This document shows positions 1-8,014 of a stretch of 38,438 nt of DNA, in pieces. The DNA is taken from the NCBI RefSeq assembly GCF_016651255.1, contig NZ_JAEKEG010000044.1, positions 1 to 38,438 on the forward strand. Direction: 5' to 3'. Position 1 is the first letter of the stretch. Each line of letters begins with the position of its first letter. A program made the position numbers and the translations under genes. Source of the stretch: Pseudomonas sp. TH10. Lineage in GTDB: Bacteria > Pseudomonadota > Gammaproteobacteria > Pseudomonadales > Pseudomonadaceae. The notes under the pieces are model-generated. The model saw only the letters and a list, made by a program, of their open reading frames with translations. It had not been told where the DNA came from and ran no database searches.

Positions 1-792
1 CGAAGCCATGCGCCACGCCTATGTCGACCGCAACAGCTACCTCGGCGATCCGGATTTCGTGAAAAATCCCATCGAACACCTGCTGGACAAGAACTACGCG
101 ACCAAAATCCGCGCCGCCATCGACCCGAAAAAGGCTGGCGTGTCGCGCGAGATCAAGCCCGGCGTTGCGCCCCATGAAGGCAGCAACACCACCCATTACT
201 CGATCGTCGATAAATGGGGCAATGCGGTGTCGGTGACCTACACCCTCAACGACTGGTTTGGCGCCGGCGTCATGGCCAGCAAGACCGGGATCATCCTCAA
301 CGACGAAATGGACGACTTCACCTCGAAGATCGGCGTACCGAACATGTATGGCCTGGTGCAAGGCGAGGCCAACGTCATCGCTCCCGGCAAGGCGCCGCTG
401 TCGTCGATGAGCCCGACCATCGTGACCAAGGACGGCAAGGTGGTGATGGTCGTCGGCACTCCCGGGGGCAGCCGCATCATTACCGCGACACTGCTGACCA
501 TCCTCAACGTGATCGACTACGGGATGAACATCCAGGAAGCGGTGGATGCCCCGCGTTTCCATCAGCAATGGCTGCCGGAAGAAACCAACCTGGAAACCTT
601 CACCACCAGTCCCGACACGGTGAAGATGCTCGAAAGCATGGGCCACAAATTCGCCGGGCCCCAGGATGCCAACCACGTCGCGGCGATTCTGGTCGGCGCG
701 CGCTTCGCTTGAGGGCAAGCCGGTTGGCAAGAACCGCTTCTACGGAGCCAACGACCCGCGGCGCAATACCGGCCTGTCACCTTGGCTATTGA
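1..792 (+). CDS. ggt: Gamma-glutamyltranspeptidase, C-terminal part (5' truncated by window edge)
   Basis: Periplasmic N-terminal-nucleophile enzyme that cleaves gamma-glutamyl bonds of glutathione and related peptides. The gene enters from outside the window; codons start at base 2. The small subunit would begin at the Thr codon 188-190, in the motif TTHYSIVD, which is the autoprocessing and catalytic threonine of the family. PLSSMSPT and GTPGGSRIIT oxyanion/substrate motifs and DAPRFHQQWLPEE follow, as in E. coli Ggt. The open frame stops at 712, but the family tail (GKPVGKNRFYGANDPRR, then NTGLS) continues in another frame from about 700. Removing one base near 702 and one C near 780 restores an ending SLGY and a stop at 790-792. 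I infer two single-base insertions, probably sequence errors. Family assignment is very secure. Confidence 0.93.
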
Positions 793-806
793 AGGTTGTA
801 TTTAAA

Positions 807-833
807 GGGGGACAGATCTATTTTCTGTTCCCC
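807..833. repeat. Hairpin GGGGACAG..CTGTTCCCC
   Basis: An inverted repeat (GGGGACAG against CTGTTCCCC, one bulged T, loop about 9 nt) lies between ggt and the next gene. It resembles the short GGGGACAGA-type palindromes scattered through proteobacterial intergenic DNA. It has no T-tract directly after it, so it is not a classical terminator, although it could still stabilise or attenuate ggt mRNA. Confidence 0.5.
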
Positions 834-860
834 GCACCACCCACTCAAGGAAGGACAATC

Positions 861-1394
861 ATGACCACCGCACTGCTGATCGTCGACGTACAGCACGCCT
901 TGTGCACCGGCCAGTACCAATGCTTCGATATTCAACGGGTGATTGCCAACATTAACACGCTCAGCGCCAGGGCAAGGGCGGCCAGCATCCCGGTCGTGCT
1001 CATCCAGCACCAGGAAAAGGGCGACTTGCTGCAACATGGCTCCGAGGGCTGGCAACTCGCCAAGGGACTGGACACTTCGCCCGAGGACCTGCGAATAGGC
1101 AAGACCACCGGGGACTCCTTCTACCGGACCCCACTTGAAGCGTTGCTGCTGGAGCGTGAGGTTGACCGCCTGATCATCTGCGGCCTGCAAACCGACTATT
1201 GCGTAAACGCCACCGTCCGCCAGGCGCATGCCCTGGGCTACGACGTGGTACTCGCCGGCGACGCGCATTCCACGGTCGATAACGGCAATACCACCGCCGA
1301 AGACATCATTGCCGAACACAACAAAATCCTGGCCCACCTGACCGGCCCGGTAGGCCGGATCGACATAACAGCGGCCAACGAAATCAAACTTTAA
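861..1394 (+). CDS. Isochorismatase-family cysteine hydrolase
   Basis: A 177-residue protein of the isochorismatase-like cysteine hydrolase superfamily, whose members hydrolyse amides, ureido groups or vinyl ethers (nicotinamidase, N-carbamoylsarcosine amidase, isochorismatase). The catalytic triad is visible: Asp9 in LLIVDVQ, Lys81 in GKTTGDSFYRTPL and Cys114 in GLQTDYCVNATVR. The start at 861 is chosen because AAGGAAGG lies 8-13 bases upstream and the Rossmann-like fold begins there; an open frame extends further upstream but is not protein-like. No signal peptide, so cytoplasmic. Length and compactness fit the stand-alone subfamily often annotated as cysteine hydrolase; the substrate cannot be read from sequence. 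It is separated from ggt by a hairpin, so it probably has its own promoter. Confidence 0.9.
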   Translation: MTTALLIVDVQHALCTGQYQCFDIQRVIANINTLSARARAASIPVVLIQHQEKGDLLQHGSEGWQLAKGLDTSPEDLRIGKTTGDSFYRTPLEALLLEREVDRLIICGLQTDYCVNATVRQAHALGYDVVLAGDAHSTVDNGNTTAEDIIAEHNKILAHLTGPVGRIDITAANEIKL

Positions 1395-1466
1395 CGCCAA
1401 ACCACGGCTACACTTATCGCCTGTTCCACCAACCCACGTCCTTCCCTGGCATGAGGCGAATCTGTC

Positions 1467-2617
1467 GTGGAAGTTGTCGCACTTCTCTCTGGCTACCTGA
1501 TGGCGTGGGTGATCGAGCCGGTCGCCCATCAGTTCGTTGGCATCTTTGACCTCAATGGCCGCTTTGGCCTGTTGTTCCTTAGCGTGTCCTACTCGGTCGC
1601 CTACAGCCTTTTTCGTTACCGCAGGCGTCGCGGTTTAACTGACGCTTCATCGTTCTGGCAATTCATCGGCGCCGGCAAGGTGCATTTCCACCCCTCTGCA
1701 TTACTGGATTACCGCTACTACTTTGTGCGCGCCATCCTCAAGGTCGCCCTGGTGCTGCCGATCGTCGGCATCGTTGACCCGCACATCCTGCGCTCGGCCG
1801 ACTACGTTGGTTTTTTCACCAACCTGTGGGGGCTCGCGTGCAAGTGCAGCAACACCTCGGCCTGTCATTGCTGTACGGACTGGGTGTTTTCCTGGCGCGA
1901 GACTTCACCCATTACTGGACCCACCGCGCCTTTCATACGCGCTGGCTCTGGGCGTTCCACAAGGTCCACCATTCGGCACAGGTATTGGTGCCGGCGACAG
2001 CCAGCCGCGTGCATTTCCTGGAGAAGGTGGTGGAAAAGCTCTCCATCAGCGTGATGGTCGGCGCCTATGCCGGCGTATTCTGGTATGCCTGTGGCGGCGA
2101 GGTCAGCCGCTACACCCTGTTCGGCGTGACCTACCTGGTGTTCATCCTCAACGGGCTGGCGGCGAACCTGCGCCACAGCCACGTGTGGTTATCGTTCGGC
2201 CCAGCCATCGAGCATGTGCTCAACAGCCCGGCCCAGCACCAGATTCATCACAGCGATGCGCCGCGCCACTTCGACAGGAATTTTGGCGTCAACCTGTCCC
2301 TGTGGGATTGGATGTTTGGCACGCTCTATGTCACTACGTCCAAGCCTGAGTCGCTGCAGTTCGGTATCGCCGGCCAGGGTCCTGAGCGTTACCACACGCT
2401 CGGCGACCTGATCGTAATGCCCTTCTGCGAAATCGCCAGCAAGATCGGCACGCTCAGGCCGTGGGCGCAAACCCGTCGCCTGCGTCAGCTCGTCATGAAC
2501 TGGACGCAACCGCCACGCCTATGGCATCGTCAAATCAAAACGTTGTGCAATGATCAGGATAAAAACCAATGGAGGAGGGGGACGAGGTCGACGCCAAGGT
2601 ATCGATGGCAACGCTAA
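1467..2617 (+). CDS. Sterol desaturase / fatty acid hydroxylase family membrane protein (frameshifted)
   Basis: Integral-membrane di-iron oxygenase of the fatty acid hydroxylase superfamily (PF04116 type). The first about 120 codons (hydrophobic helices, GTG start at 1467 with GAGG upstream) are in one frame and the rest in another. The histidine clusters that ligate the two irons are all present in the second part: HYWTHRAFH, HKVHHS and HQIHHSDAPRH. The break falls at a run of five G at 1828-1832; a sixth G would join ..TNLWG to ARVQVQQH and give a protein of about 383 residues. The C-terminal end overlaps the start of the next gene by about 50 bases, which may mean another small error near the 3' end. 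The substrate (lipid or sterol-like) is unknown. Family assignment is firm; the true 3' end is uncertain. Confidence 0.8.
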
Positions 2618-3586
2618 AGGCGTTCAATCTTTGCGTGTTGGAACTGGGTCGGCTGGCCCGGGATCATCGCTCAACCCGATTCATCGAAGATGGCCTGCAG
2701 GCGTTTCGCTCACTGGTGCCCTTTGCGTCGGCCTGGTGGGGGAGATGTCAGTGTCGGGCGTCAATATTCCTCCGAAAAGCTGGATGCACGGGCGAATCGA
2801 CCTGCCTGAATCCTTTGCCGTCGAATGGCACAAGGGCGCCGATGCGGACAGTTTTTCCCATGACACTTTAAGCAAGCCCGGTACCGTGGTGCGCGAAAGC
2901 GGTTATGACGATCTGGACGAAGGCGTGAGTGCCTTTGCCCGGCGCCACGATCTGTTCCATGCGATGTGCATCACCTTTGAGCTACCCGAAAGCGGGTTAA
3001 TGTTCTTCGTGTGCCTGTATCGCGGCCAGCATGAGTGCGCGTTCGAACAAGACGCGGCCGGTTTGTTCAGCGCCTTTTGCGATCATCTGCTGCAGCTGTG
3101 GCGGTTCCAGGTGCAGGACATGATTCGCGTTGACACGGGGAATGGAGCAAGCGACTTCGGCGTCGCCCGCATGGATGGCAGCCTGCTGTATATAGGCGCT
3201 GCCCTGGGTGTGGCCATCCAGCGCGAATTGCCTCAGTGGGACGGTTCGACGCTGCCGCCCGAGGTGATTGTCCAGTTAGCAAAGCGCCGTGCGTGATGCG
3301 CCTGGGGCGCTGCGCCCTGACACTTTCGCCTAACAGCGAGCATGTGATCCTTTCCCTGGAAACCTTGTCACGCGGGGTGATGCTCGCACCCCGGGAGCGC
3401 ACCGCAGCGATGTTGTTTGCCGCCGGCCATTCCTACAAGGAAATCGCCAAAATCCTCGCGTTGAGCCCGGCCACCGTGCGCACCTACCTGCGCAACTGCT
3501 ATGTGCAGCTTGGGGTGAAAAGCAAGGTCGAACTGGGGTCGGCACTGCGCTCCCCCTCTGCGAACCCTCTGGCCAAATCCGGGTAA
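2569..3586 (+). CDS. LuxR-type HTH transcriptional regulator (two frameshifts)
   Basis: Putative transcription factor with an uncharacterised N-terminal sensory region (about 250 residues) and a C-terminal LuxR-type helix-turn-helix: LAPRERTAAMLFAAGHSYKE, then IAKILALSPATVRTYLRNCY and LGVKSKVEL, the classic REREVL..LGVKSRVEL pattern. Three frames are used in turn. The first break is at the G5 run 2738-2742 (a sixth G gives SAWWGEMSVSG). The second is near 3288-3296, where one missing base before the TGA restores KRRA..MRLGRCALTLSP. Restored length is about 339 residues. ATG 2569 has AGGA 8-11 bases upstream; ATG 2605 is an alternative. No receiver domain or autoinducer domain was recognised. 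It lies just upstream of the amidohydrolase genes and may control them, which is inference from position only. Confidence 0.75.
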
Positions 3587-3665
3587 CAGATTCTGTTGAG
3601 ACGTGCTGCATCCACAAGTATTTCCCTCACCCTCCTCATTTGTAGAGGTCCATTCAAACGCCGCG

Positions 3666-3675
3666 CCCTATAGGG
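3666..3675. promoter_or_regulatory. Palindrome CCCTATAGGG, candidate operator
   Basis: A perfect 10-base palindrome in the 164-base gap between the LuxR-type regulator and the lipoprotein amidohydrolase. Its position, about 75 bases before the GTG start, suits a regulator site, but it is short, there is only one copy in view, and no known binding motif was matched. Low confidence. Confidence 0.25.
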
Positions 3676-3750
3676 TAGCTCCTGCATTACGGGGCGAGCA
3701 CGGCAGTCTGAACGGGCCCTTTAAAAACTATAAAAACAGAGGTGGGACAC

Positions 3751-5619
3751 GTGAAATTCTCCAGGCTGGGTATCGCAGTGACAACGGCGACGGCATTTTC
3801 CTTGATGTCGCTGGTGGGGTGTCAGACCCAAGGCTCCAACGCCGCCGATATGGTCATGCGCAACGGTTATGTCTACACCGTCGACGGTCAGAATTCTGTG
3901 CAGCAGGCGATTGCGGTAACGGCGGGCAAGATCGTCTACGTCGGCAGCGAGGCCGGGGTGGCCGCCTTTGTCGGTCCGCAGACCCGGCAGGTCGACCTGG
4001 CCGGGCGCATGCTGATGCCCGGCTTCATCGACGCGCACATGCACCCGGGTGACGGTGGCCGGGCGATGACCTTATGCGACCTGAAATACCAGACCATGAC
4101 CCGCAAAGTATTCCAGGAACGGATTCAGGCCTGCCTGGATGCCGAGCCGGACAAAGGGCCGGATGTCTGGCTGGAAGTCGGTAGCTGGGACCGCATGGGC
4201 ATGGACGGGCTCGATGGCGACCCGGACAAGTCGACGCTGGACGCCCTCAGGACCAAACGTCCCATCCAGGTACGCTCCAGCGATTTCCATACCTTGCTGG
4301 TTAACTCACGCGGCCTGGCGATCGCCGGCATCGGTAAGGAGACTGTTGATCCCGGCGACGGCAAGTACGCCCGTGACAGCGCCGGCAATCCAACTGGCAT
4401 CTGCGAAGACGGTGCCGCCGAATCGATGGCCGCTGTAGTACCACCCGCCAGCGATGCACAGAAGTTGATCCAGACTCGCGCCGCACTCGACGCCATGCGC
4501 CAGCAAGGCATCACCAGTTTCTTCGATGCCTTGTCAGGTGCTGAAAGCGCCAAGGCATTTACTCAACTGCAGCAGTCGGGCGAGCTGACTTCCCGAGCGC
4601 TGCTGGCCATCAAACTGGACCCGGCCGCCGCCGCAGCGGACCCGGCGAAAACCATCGCCGAAGCGAAGGCCCTGGCCGCCACCTATGACCAGGGCGACGT
4701 TCAGCCGGCTCCAGGTGTGAGCATGCGTCACGTAAAGTTGTTCATGGACGGGATCATCAATGCGCCTGCGGACACCGGCGCGATGCTGACGCCCTATCTA
4801 GAAAACAGCGGGACCGAGAAGGCGCCCCAGTGGACGCCCGGCAAGAATCTTGGCGAGTTGTATTTCCCGTCTCAGACGCTCAACCCGCTGTTGCTCAGGG
4901 CTGTCCAGGCCGGACTTGATCCACATCTGCATGCTACCGGCGAACGGGCAGTGCGCGCCTCGCTCGACAGTGTCGAATACGTGCGCCGTCAGCTGCCTGC
5001 CAGCGACTTTCGGCCGGCCATCGCCCACGCAGAATCGGTTGACCCCGCCGACTACCCGCGCTTCAAGGCACTCGATGTGACGGCAACCATGTCCTTCCAG
5101 TGGGCCCAGCAGGCGCCGTCCACCATTGACGGCACCAACGAACATTTGGGGCCGGCACGTTTTGCCCGCATGGAACCGTCGGGCAGCATTGCCAACGCCG
5201 GTGGGCGCATTGCCTATGGTAGCGACTGGCCGGTCGATCCGCTCGACGAGTTCCTCGCGCTGAAAATTGGCGTGACCCGCGCCGGCGATCCGCTGAACAC
5301 CCACAGCTATGGGCCCGAGTATGCCGGCAAACTCAATGGCGACCCGGCGCTGTCGCGCAGCGAAGTGCTGCGGGCCATCACCTTCAATGCCGCCCAACAG
5401 CTGAAGCTGGAGGCCGTCACCGGCTCGCTTGAAGTCGGCAAGTTCGCCGACCTGATCGTCCTGAAGAGAAACTTCATGCAGGTGCCGGAAGCAGAACTGG
5501 GCCGCAATGAAGTGCTGTTGACTGTCGTCGGCGGCAAGGTGGTGTGGGCCAAGGCGCCGTTTGTGGGTCTTGACCCGCAAGCGTTGCCCCAGGCTTCGGT
5601 CACCCCGACCGCTCAATAA
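3751..5619 (+). CDS. YtcJ-like amidohydrolase, predicted lipoprotein
   Basis: Metal-dependent hydrolase of the amidohydrolase superfamily (Amidohydro_3/YtcJ type), 622 residues. GTG 3751 is chosen over GTG 3742 because GAGGTG sits 6 bases upstream and the product then begins with a positively charged signal sequence ending in lipobox LVGC (Cys24), so it should be an exported, lipid-anchored enzyme. The beta-sandwich strand NGYVYTVDG is followed by the metal motif GFIDAHMHPG (His96, His98), a later HLHATGE, and GSDWPVDPLDEF carrying the expected catalytic Asp. The C-terminal ALSRSEVLRAITFNAAQ and SLEVGKFADLIVL segments are typical of the superfamily. The frame is intact across the whole gene. 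The substrate is unknown; family members act on cyclic amides, N-acyl compounds or esters. Followed 20 bases later by a degenerate paralogue, suggesting an ancestral two-enzyme operon. Confidence 0.88.
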   Translation: MKFSRLGIAVTTATAFSLMSLVGCQTQGSNAADMVMRNGYVYTVDGQNSVQQAIAVTAGKIVYVGSEAGVAAFVGPQTRQVDLAGRMLMPGFIDAHMHPGDGGRAMTLCDLKYQTMTRKVFQERIQACLDAEPDKGPDVWLEVGSWDRMGMDGLDGDPDKSTLDALRTKRPIQVRSSDFHTLLVNSRGLAIAGIGKETVDPGDGKYARDSAGNPTGICEDGAAESMAAVVPPASDAQKLIQTRAALDAMRQQGITSFFDALSGAESAKAFTQLQQSGELTSRALLAIKLDPAAAAADPAKTIAEAKALAATYDQGDVQPAPGVSMRHVKLFMDGIINAPADTGAMLTPYLENSGTEKAPQWTPGKNLGELYFPSQTLNPLLLRAVQAGLDPHLHATGERAVRASLDSVEYVRRQLPASDFRPAIAHAESVDPADYPRFKALDVTATMSFQWAQQAPSTIDGTNEHLGPARFARMEPSGSIANAGGRIAYGSDWPVDPLDEFLALKIGVTRAGDPLNTHSYGPEYAGKLNGDPALSRSEVLRAITFNAAQQLKLEAVTGSLEVGKFADLIVLKRNFMQVPEAELGRNEVLLTVVGGKVVWAKAPFVGLDPQALPQASVTPTAQ

Positions 5620-5639
5620 AAAAACCAGAGAGCATTCCC

Positions 5640-6561
5640 ATGCAACGATTTCCCCAACCTGTTGGCCGCCGCGCTGGCTATGACCTCGCTGCAAGCGATG
5701 GCTGCCGCCGACCTGGTGTTGTTCAACGGCAAAGTATTCACCGCCGAACCAGGTCAGGGCCTGGTGCAGGCCGTGGCCGTGCAAGACGGCAAGATTCTTC
5801 AGGTGGGCACCGATGCCCAGATCAACGCCCTGGCCGATGAGGCGCACCCGGCGCATCGACCTGGGGGCAAGGTGTTGATGCCCGGCATGATCGACACTCA
5901 CAGCCACCCGGTAGTGGCGGCCTTCGACAGCATGGGCGCCACGTTGCTGGACGAGGTCAAGCCGTTGCCGGAGCTTGAGCAATGGATCATCGAGCAGGAC
6001 CGGGCCGGACGCGCCCGGGCCGGTGATGTGATCAGCATCGCCGGGGTGAGTTCGGCCTATTGGGAGAACAGCCGGCAGCTCGGTCTGCGCTTCAATCAGG
6101 GCCGCTGGGCCGATCAGCCATTGGTGTTCAGCGGGATCGACGGGCATACCGGCTGGGCCAACAACGCCATGCTCAAGCGGCTGAAGATCGACGCCGCACT
6201 CGTGGAGAGCCTGTCGGAATCCGAGCGCAGTTACGTGGGACACGAGAAGGATTTCACCCCCACCGGTTACTTTGCCGAATCGCGTTGGGACCAGGTCCGC
6301 AGCCAGATTCCGCCACCCACCCCGCAGGTCATGCTGCAGGCGGCGCGCGAAGCTGTCAGGGTAAACAATCAATACGGCGTTACCGCCTGAATGGACGCTG
6401 CGGCGAACGCCGGCAGCGGTGACTCGCTGTTCGATTTCAATGCCACCGAGCAGAGCTACGGCGTGCTGCCGCTGTACCGCGAGCTGGCGGAACAAGGCGA
6501 ACTCACGGCGCATGTAGCGGCGTTACTGCTGACCAATCCGAAGAGCAAACCGGCCGACCTC
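5640..6561 (+). pseudogene. Second YtcJ-like amidohydrolase, degraded and truncated
   Basis: Paralogue of the preceding gene, exported by a normal signal peptide rather than a lipobox (MQRFPNLLAAALAMTSLQAM after repair). Three lesions are visible. First, CCCC at 5652-5655 needs to be CCC to join the start to the rest. Second, an in-frame TGA at 6388-6390 sits in GVTA-stop-MDAAANAG, where relatives would be expected to carry Trp, a one-base TGG to TGA change. Third, the protein stops resembling an amidohydrolase after TNPKSKPADL at about 6560, roughly halfway along the family length, and porin sequence follows in another frame. The metal motif GMIDTHSHPV is present, but the C-terminal metal ligands and catalytic Asp are lost, so the enzyme cannot be active. 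Confidence 0.8.
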
Positions 6562-6833
6562 TCGCCTACAAGATCGAGTTGCCGGCTGACGTGGGGCTGG
6601 ACCTGCGCGTGGGTCGCGGCGACGTCAAGGACCCGGCCTACTGGTCTGGCAGCGGCGACAACCGCGACGCTTACTACGAATGGGAAGCCAAGCTCACGCG
6701 GGAGTTCGTCGGCGTTACCTGGGGCCTGAGCTACATCGACACCGACCTGTCGCAAAGCGAATGCGCCAGCTGGTACGGCTATGGTGATCTGTGCACCGCC
6801 ACGGTGGTCGGGAGCGTCAGCAAGACGTTCTGA
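6561..6833 (+). pseudogene. C-terminal remnant of a TorF-type outer-membrane porin
   Basis: About 90 codons (from LAYKIELPADVGLDLRVG through YWSGSGDNRDAYYEWE and VGVTWGLSYIDTDLS to the final VSKTF) match the end of the TorF putative porin family, including the terminal Phe used for beta-barrel assembly. The N-terminal two thirds, the signal peptide and the start codon are absent. The remnant begins abruptly where the upstream amidohydrolase is cut off, in a different frame, so the two form a deletion scar (or a misassembly). Nothing downstream suggests a relocated N-terminus. Confidence 0.72.
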
Positions 6834-6847
6834 GTTGCCGGGCGCTT

Positions 6848-6938
6848 CGTAGGAGCTGCCGAGGAACGAGGCTGCGATCGTTGACCCTTAAAGGCCAGAT
6901 CAAAGCTCGCAGCCTCGTTTCACTTGGCAGCTCCTACA
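6848..6938. repeat. Inverted pair of Pseudomonas REP elements
   Basis: Two copies of a REP-like unit face each other: GTAGGAGCTGCCGAGG..CGAGGCTGCGATC at 6849-6879 and its reverse complement GATCAAAGCTCGCAGCC..CAGCTCCTAC at 6898-6937. Together they can form one long cruciform. Single + copies of the same family occur at 7461, 18319 and 34957. Confidence 0.8.
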
Positions 6939-6968
6939 GGCTATCTGTGGCGGGCAGGGATTTTTAGC

Positions 6969-6988
6969 TTCGCGGGCTTGCTCGCGAA
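6969..6988. repeat. Short hairpin TTCGCGGG..CTCGCGAA (REP-like)
   Basis: An 8-base imperfect stem with a CTTG loop just downstream of the REP pair and in front of the convergent gene end at 7032. It resembles the GCTCGCGAA core of another Pseudomonas REP family. It may act as a 3' mRNA stabiliser. Confidence 0.45.
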
Positions 6989-7031
6989 GGTGCCGAGGGC
7001 GCCGGGGTCATCCAGAATGCACGCTTTATCG

Positions 7032-7424
7032 TTACCCTGCGCCTTTGATCGCAGCCGTCATATGAGGTACCGCATAAGCCTTGTACCAATGATTCATGCC
7101 TTCAATGGCAGTCTTCGCCGGCGCACTGTCACGGGCCCCCACCAGTTCCGCACAGGCCTGCGCCATTGCGATCAGGATCCGCGCCGCCTCCGGCACATAG
7201 GGGAGGTCATCCCTGGTTTCGTGGCGTTCGCGAATGATCTGGTAGCGGATGTTTTCCGGCAAGGTCCAGGCACTGATCAGAAACTCCTGGACTGAACAAT
7301 CGACGCCGTTGACGTGCACGGTCGCGGCGCGGTGTTCTTCTCTGAGGCCTGCTGCTTCCAGCTGTTCGCAGCTGTCGATGACAGTGTTCATCATGTCGCG
7401 GATCTGTTGCCAGTCAGTTTTCAT
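7032..7424 (-). CDS. Hypothetical protein (130 aa)
   Basis: A soluble, mostly helical acidic protein that I do not recognise. It has no signal peptide, membrane segment or cysteine cluster; visible stretches are VNGVDCSVQEFLISAWTLPE and a helix-rich C-terminal half. The frame is open and high in third-position GC, and the gene sits between two REP-bearing intergenic regions as a single transcription unit on the minus strand. The only Shine-Dalgarno candidate before the ATG is weak (TGGA), so the start could be slightly downstream. Function unknown. Confidence 0.65.
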   Translation of the reverse strand: MKTDWQQIRDMMNTVIDSCEQLEAAGLREEHRAATVHVNGVDCSVQEFLISAWTLPENIRYQIIRERHETRDDLPYVPEAARILIAMAQACAELVGARDSAPAKTAIEGMNHWYKAYAVPHMTAAIKGAG

Positions 7425-7451
7425 TTGAGGTCCATTTCAAGAGGGGGAGCC

Positions 7452-7502
7452 GTAGGAGCTGTAGGAGCTGCCGAGTAAAACGAGGCTGCGATCTTTTGAT
7501 CT
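7452..7502 (+). repeat. REP element with duplicated 9-mer
   Basis: One + copy of the GTAGGAGCTGCCGAGT..CGAGGCTGCGATCTTTTGATC family at 7461-7502, preceded directly by an extra tandem GTAGGAGCT at 7452-7460. Lies upstream of the acetyltransferase gene. Confidence 0.75.
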
Positions 7503-7553
7503 ATCCTTGCCTACCAACAATACCGCAATCCACCCCCACGGAGACAATCCGCC

Positions 7554-8012
7554 ATGCCCCTCCAGGCCCTGCGCGCCGACGCCAGTCACCTCGACCTCAT
7601 CGCTCCGTTGTTCGACGCCTATCGCGTTTTCTACCGCCAACCTTCGAACCTGGCGCAGTCGCGCGCTTTTATCGCCGAGCGTATCGCCCGGGACGAGTCG
7701 GTGATTTTCCTTGCCCAGGACGACACAGGCGAGGCGCTGGGATTTGTCCAGCTGTTCCCGACCTTTTCCTCCATCGACGCGCACCGTACGTGGCTGCTCG
7801 GGGACCTGTTCACCACGGCCAATGCCCGCGGTCGCGGAGTCGGGACTTTGCTGATGAATACGGCACGCTCCTTTGCCGTGTTGTCGGGCGGCAAAGGCAT
7901 GGTGCTGGAAACCGCTACCGACAATTTCAACGCCCAGCGCTTGTACGAGTCACTGGGCTACGTGCGCGACAGTGGTTACTACACCTACTGCCTCGATTTG
8001 CAGCAGCGCTGA
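7554..8012 (+). CDS. GNAT-family N-acetyltransferase
   Basis: A 152-residue acetyltransferase of the GNAT fold, transferring acetyl from acetyl-CoA to an amine. The acetyl-CoA pyrophosphate loop is clear as NARGRGVGTLLM (consensus R/Q-x-x-G-x-G/A), preceded by strand WLLGDLFT and followed by the C-terminal motif NFNAQRLYESLGYVRDSGYY, where the Tyr is the usual general acid position. Start ATG 7554 has GGAGACAAT about 8-15 bases upstream. Cytoplasmic, single domain, complete length. The amine substrate (small molecule or protein) cannot be inferred. It is convergent with the minus-strand dipeptidase/transpeptidase gene, 2 bases away. Confidence 0.9.
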   Translation: MPLQALRADASHLDLIAPLFDAYRVFYRQPSNLAQSRAFIAERIARDESVIFLAQDDTGEALGFVQLFPTFSSIDAHRTWLLGDLFTTANARGRGVGTLLMNTARSFAVLSGGKGMVLETATDNFNAQRLYESLGYVRDSGYYTYCLDLQQR

Positions 8013-8014
8013 AA

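Noticed and set aside
4798..6513. 571-codon minus-strand open frame across the amidohydrolases
   Set aside because: Shadow of the plus-strand genes in high-GC DNA; its translation has no recognisable domain and lies antisense to clear family motifs.
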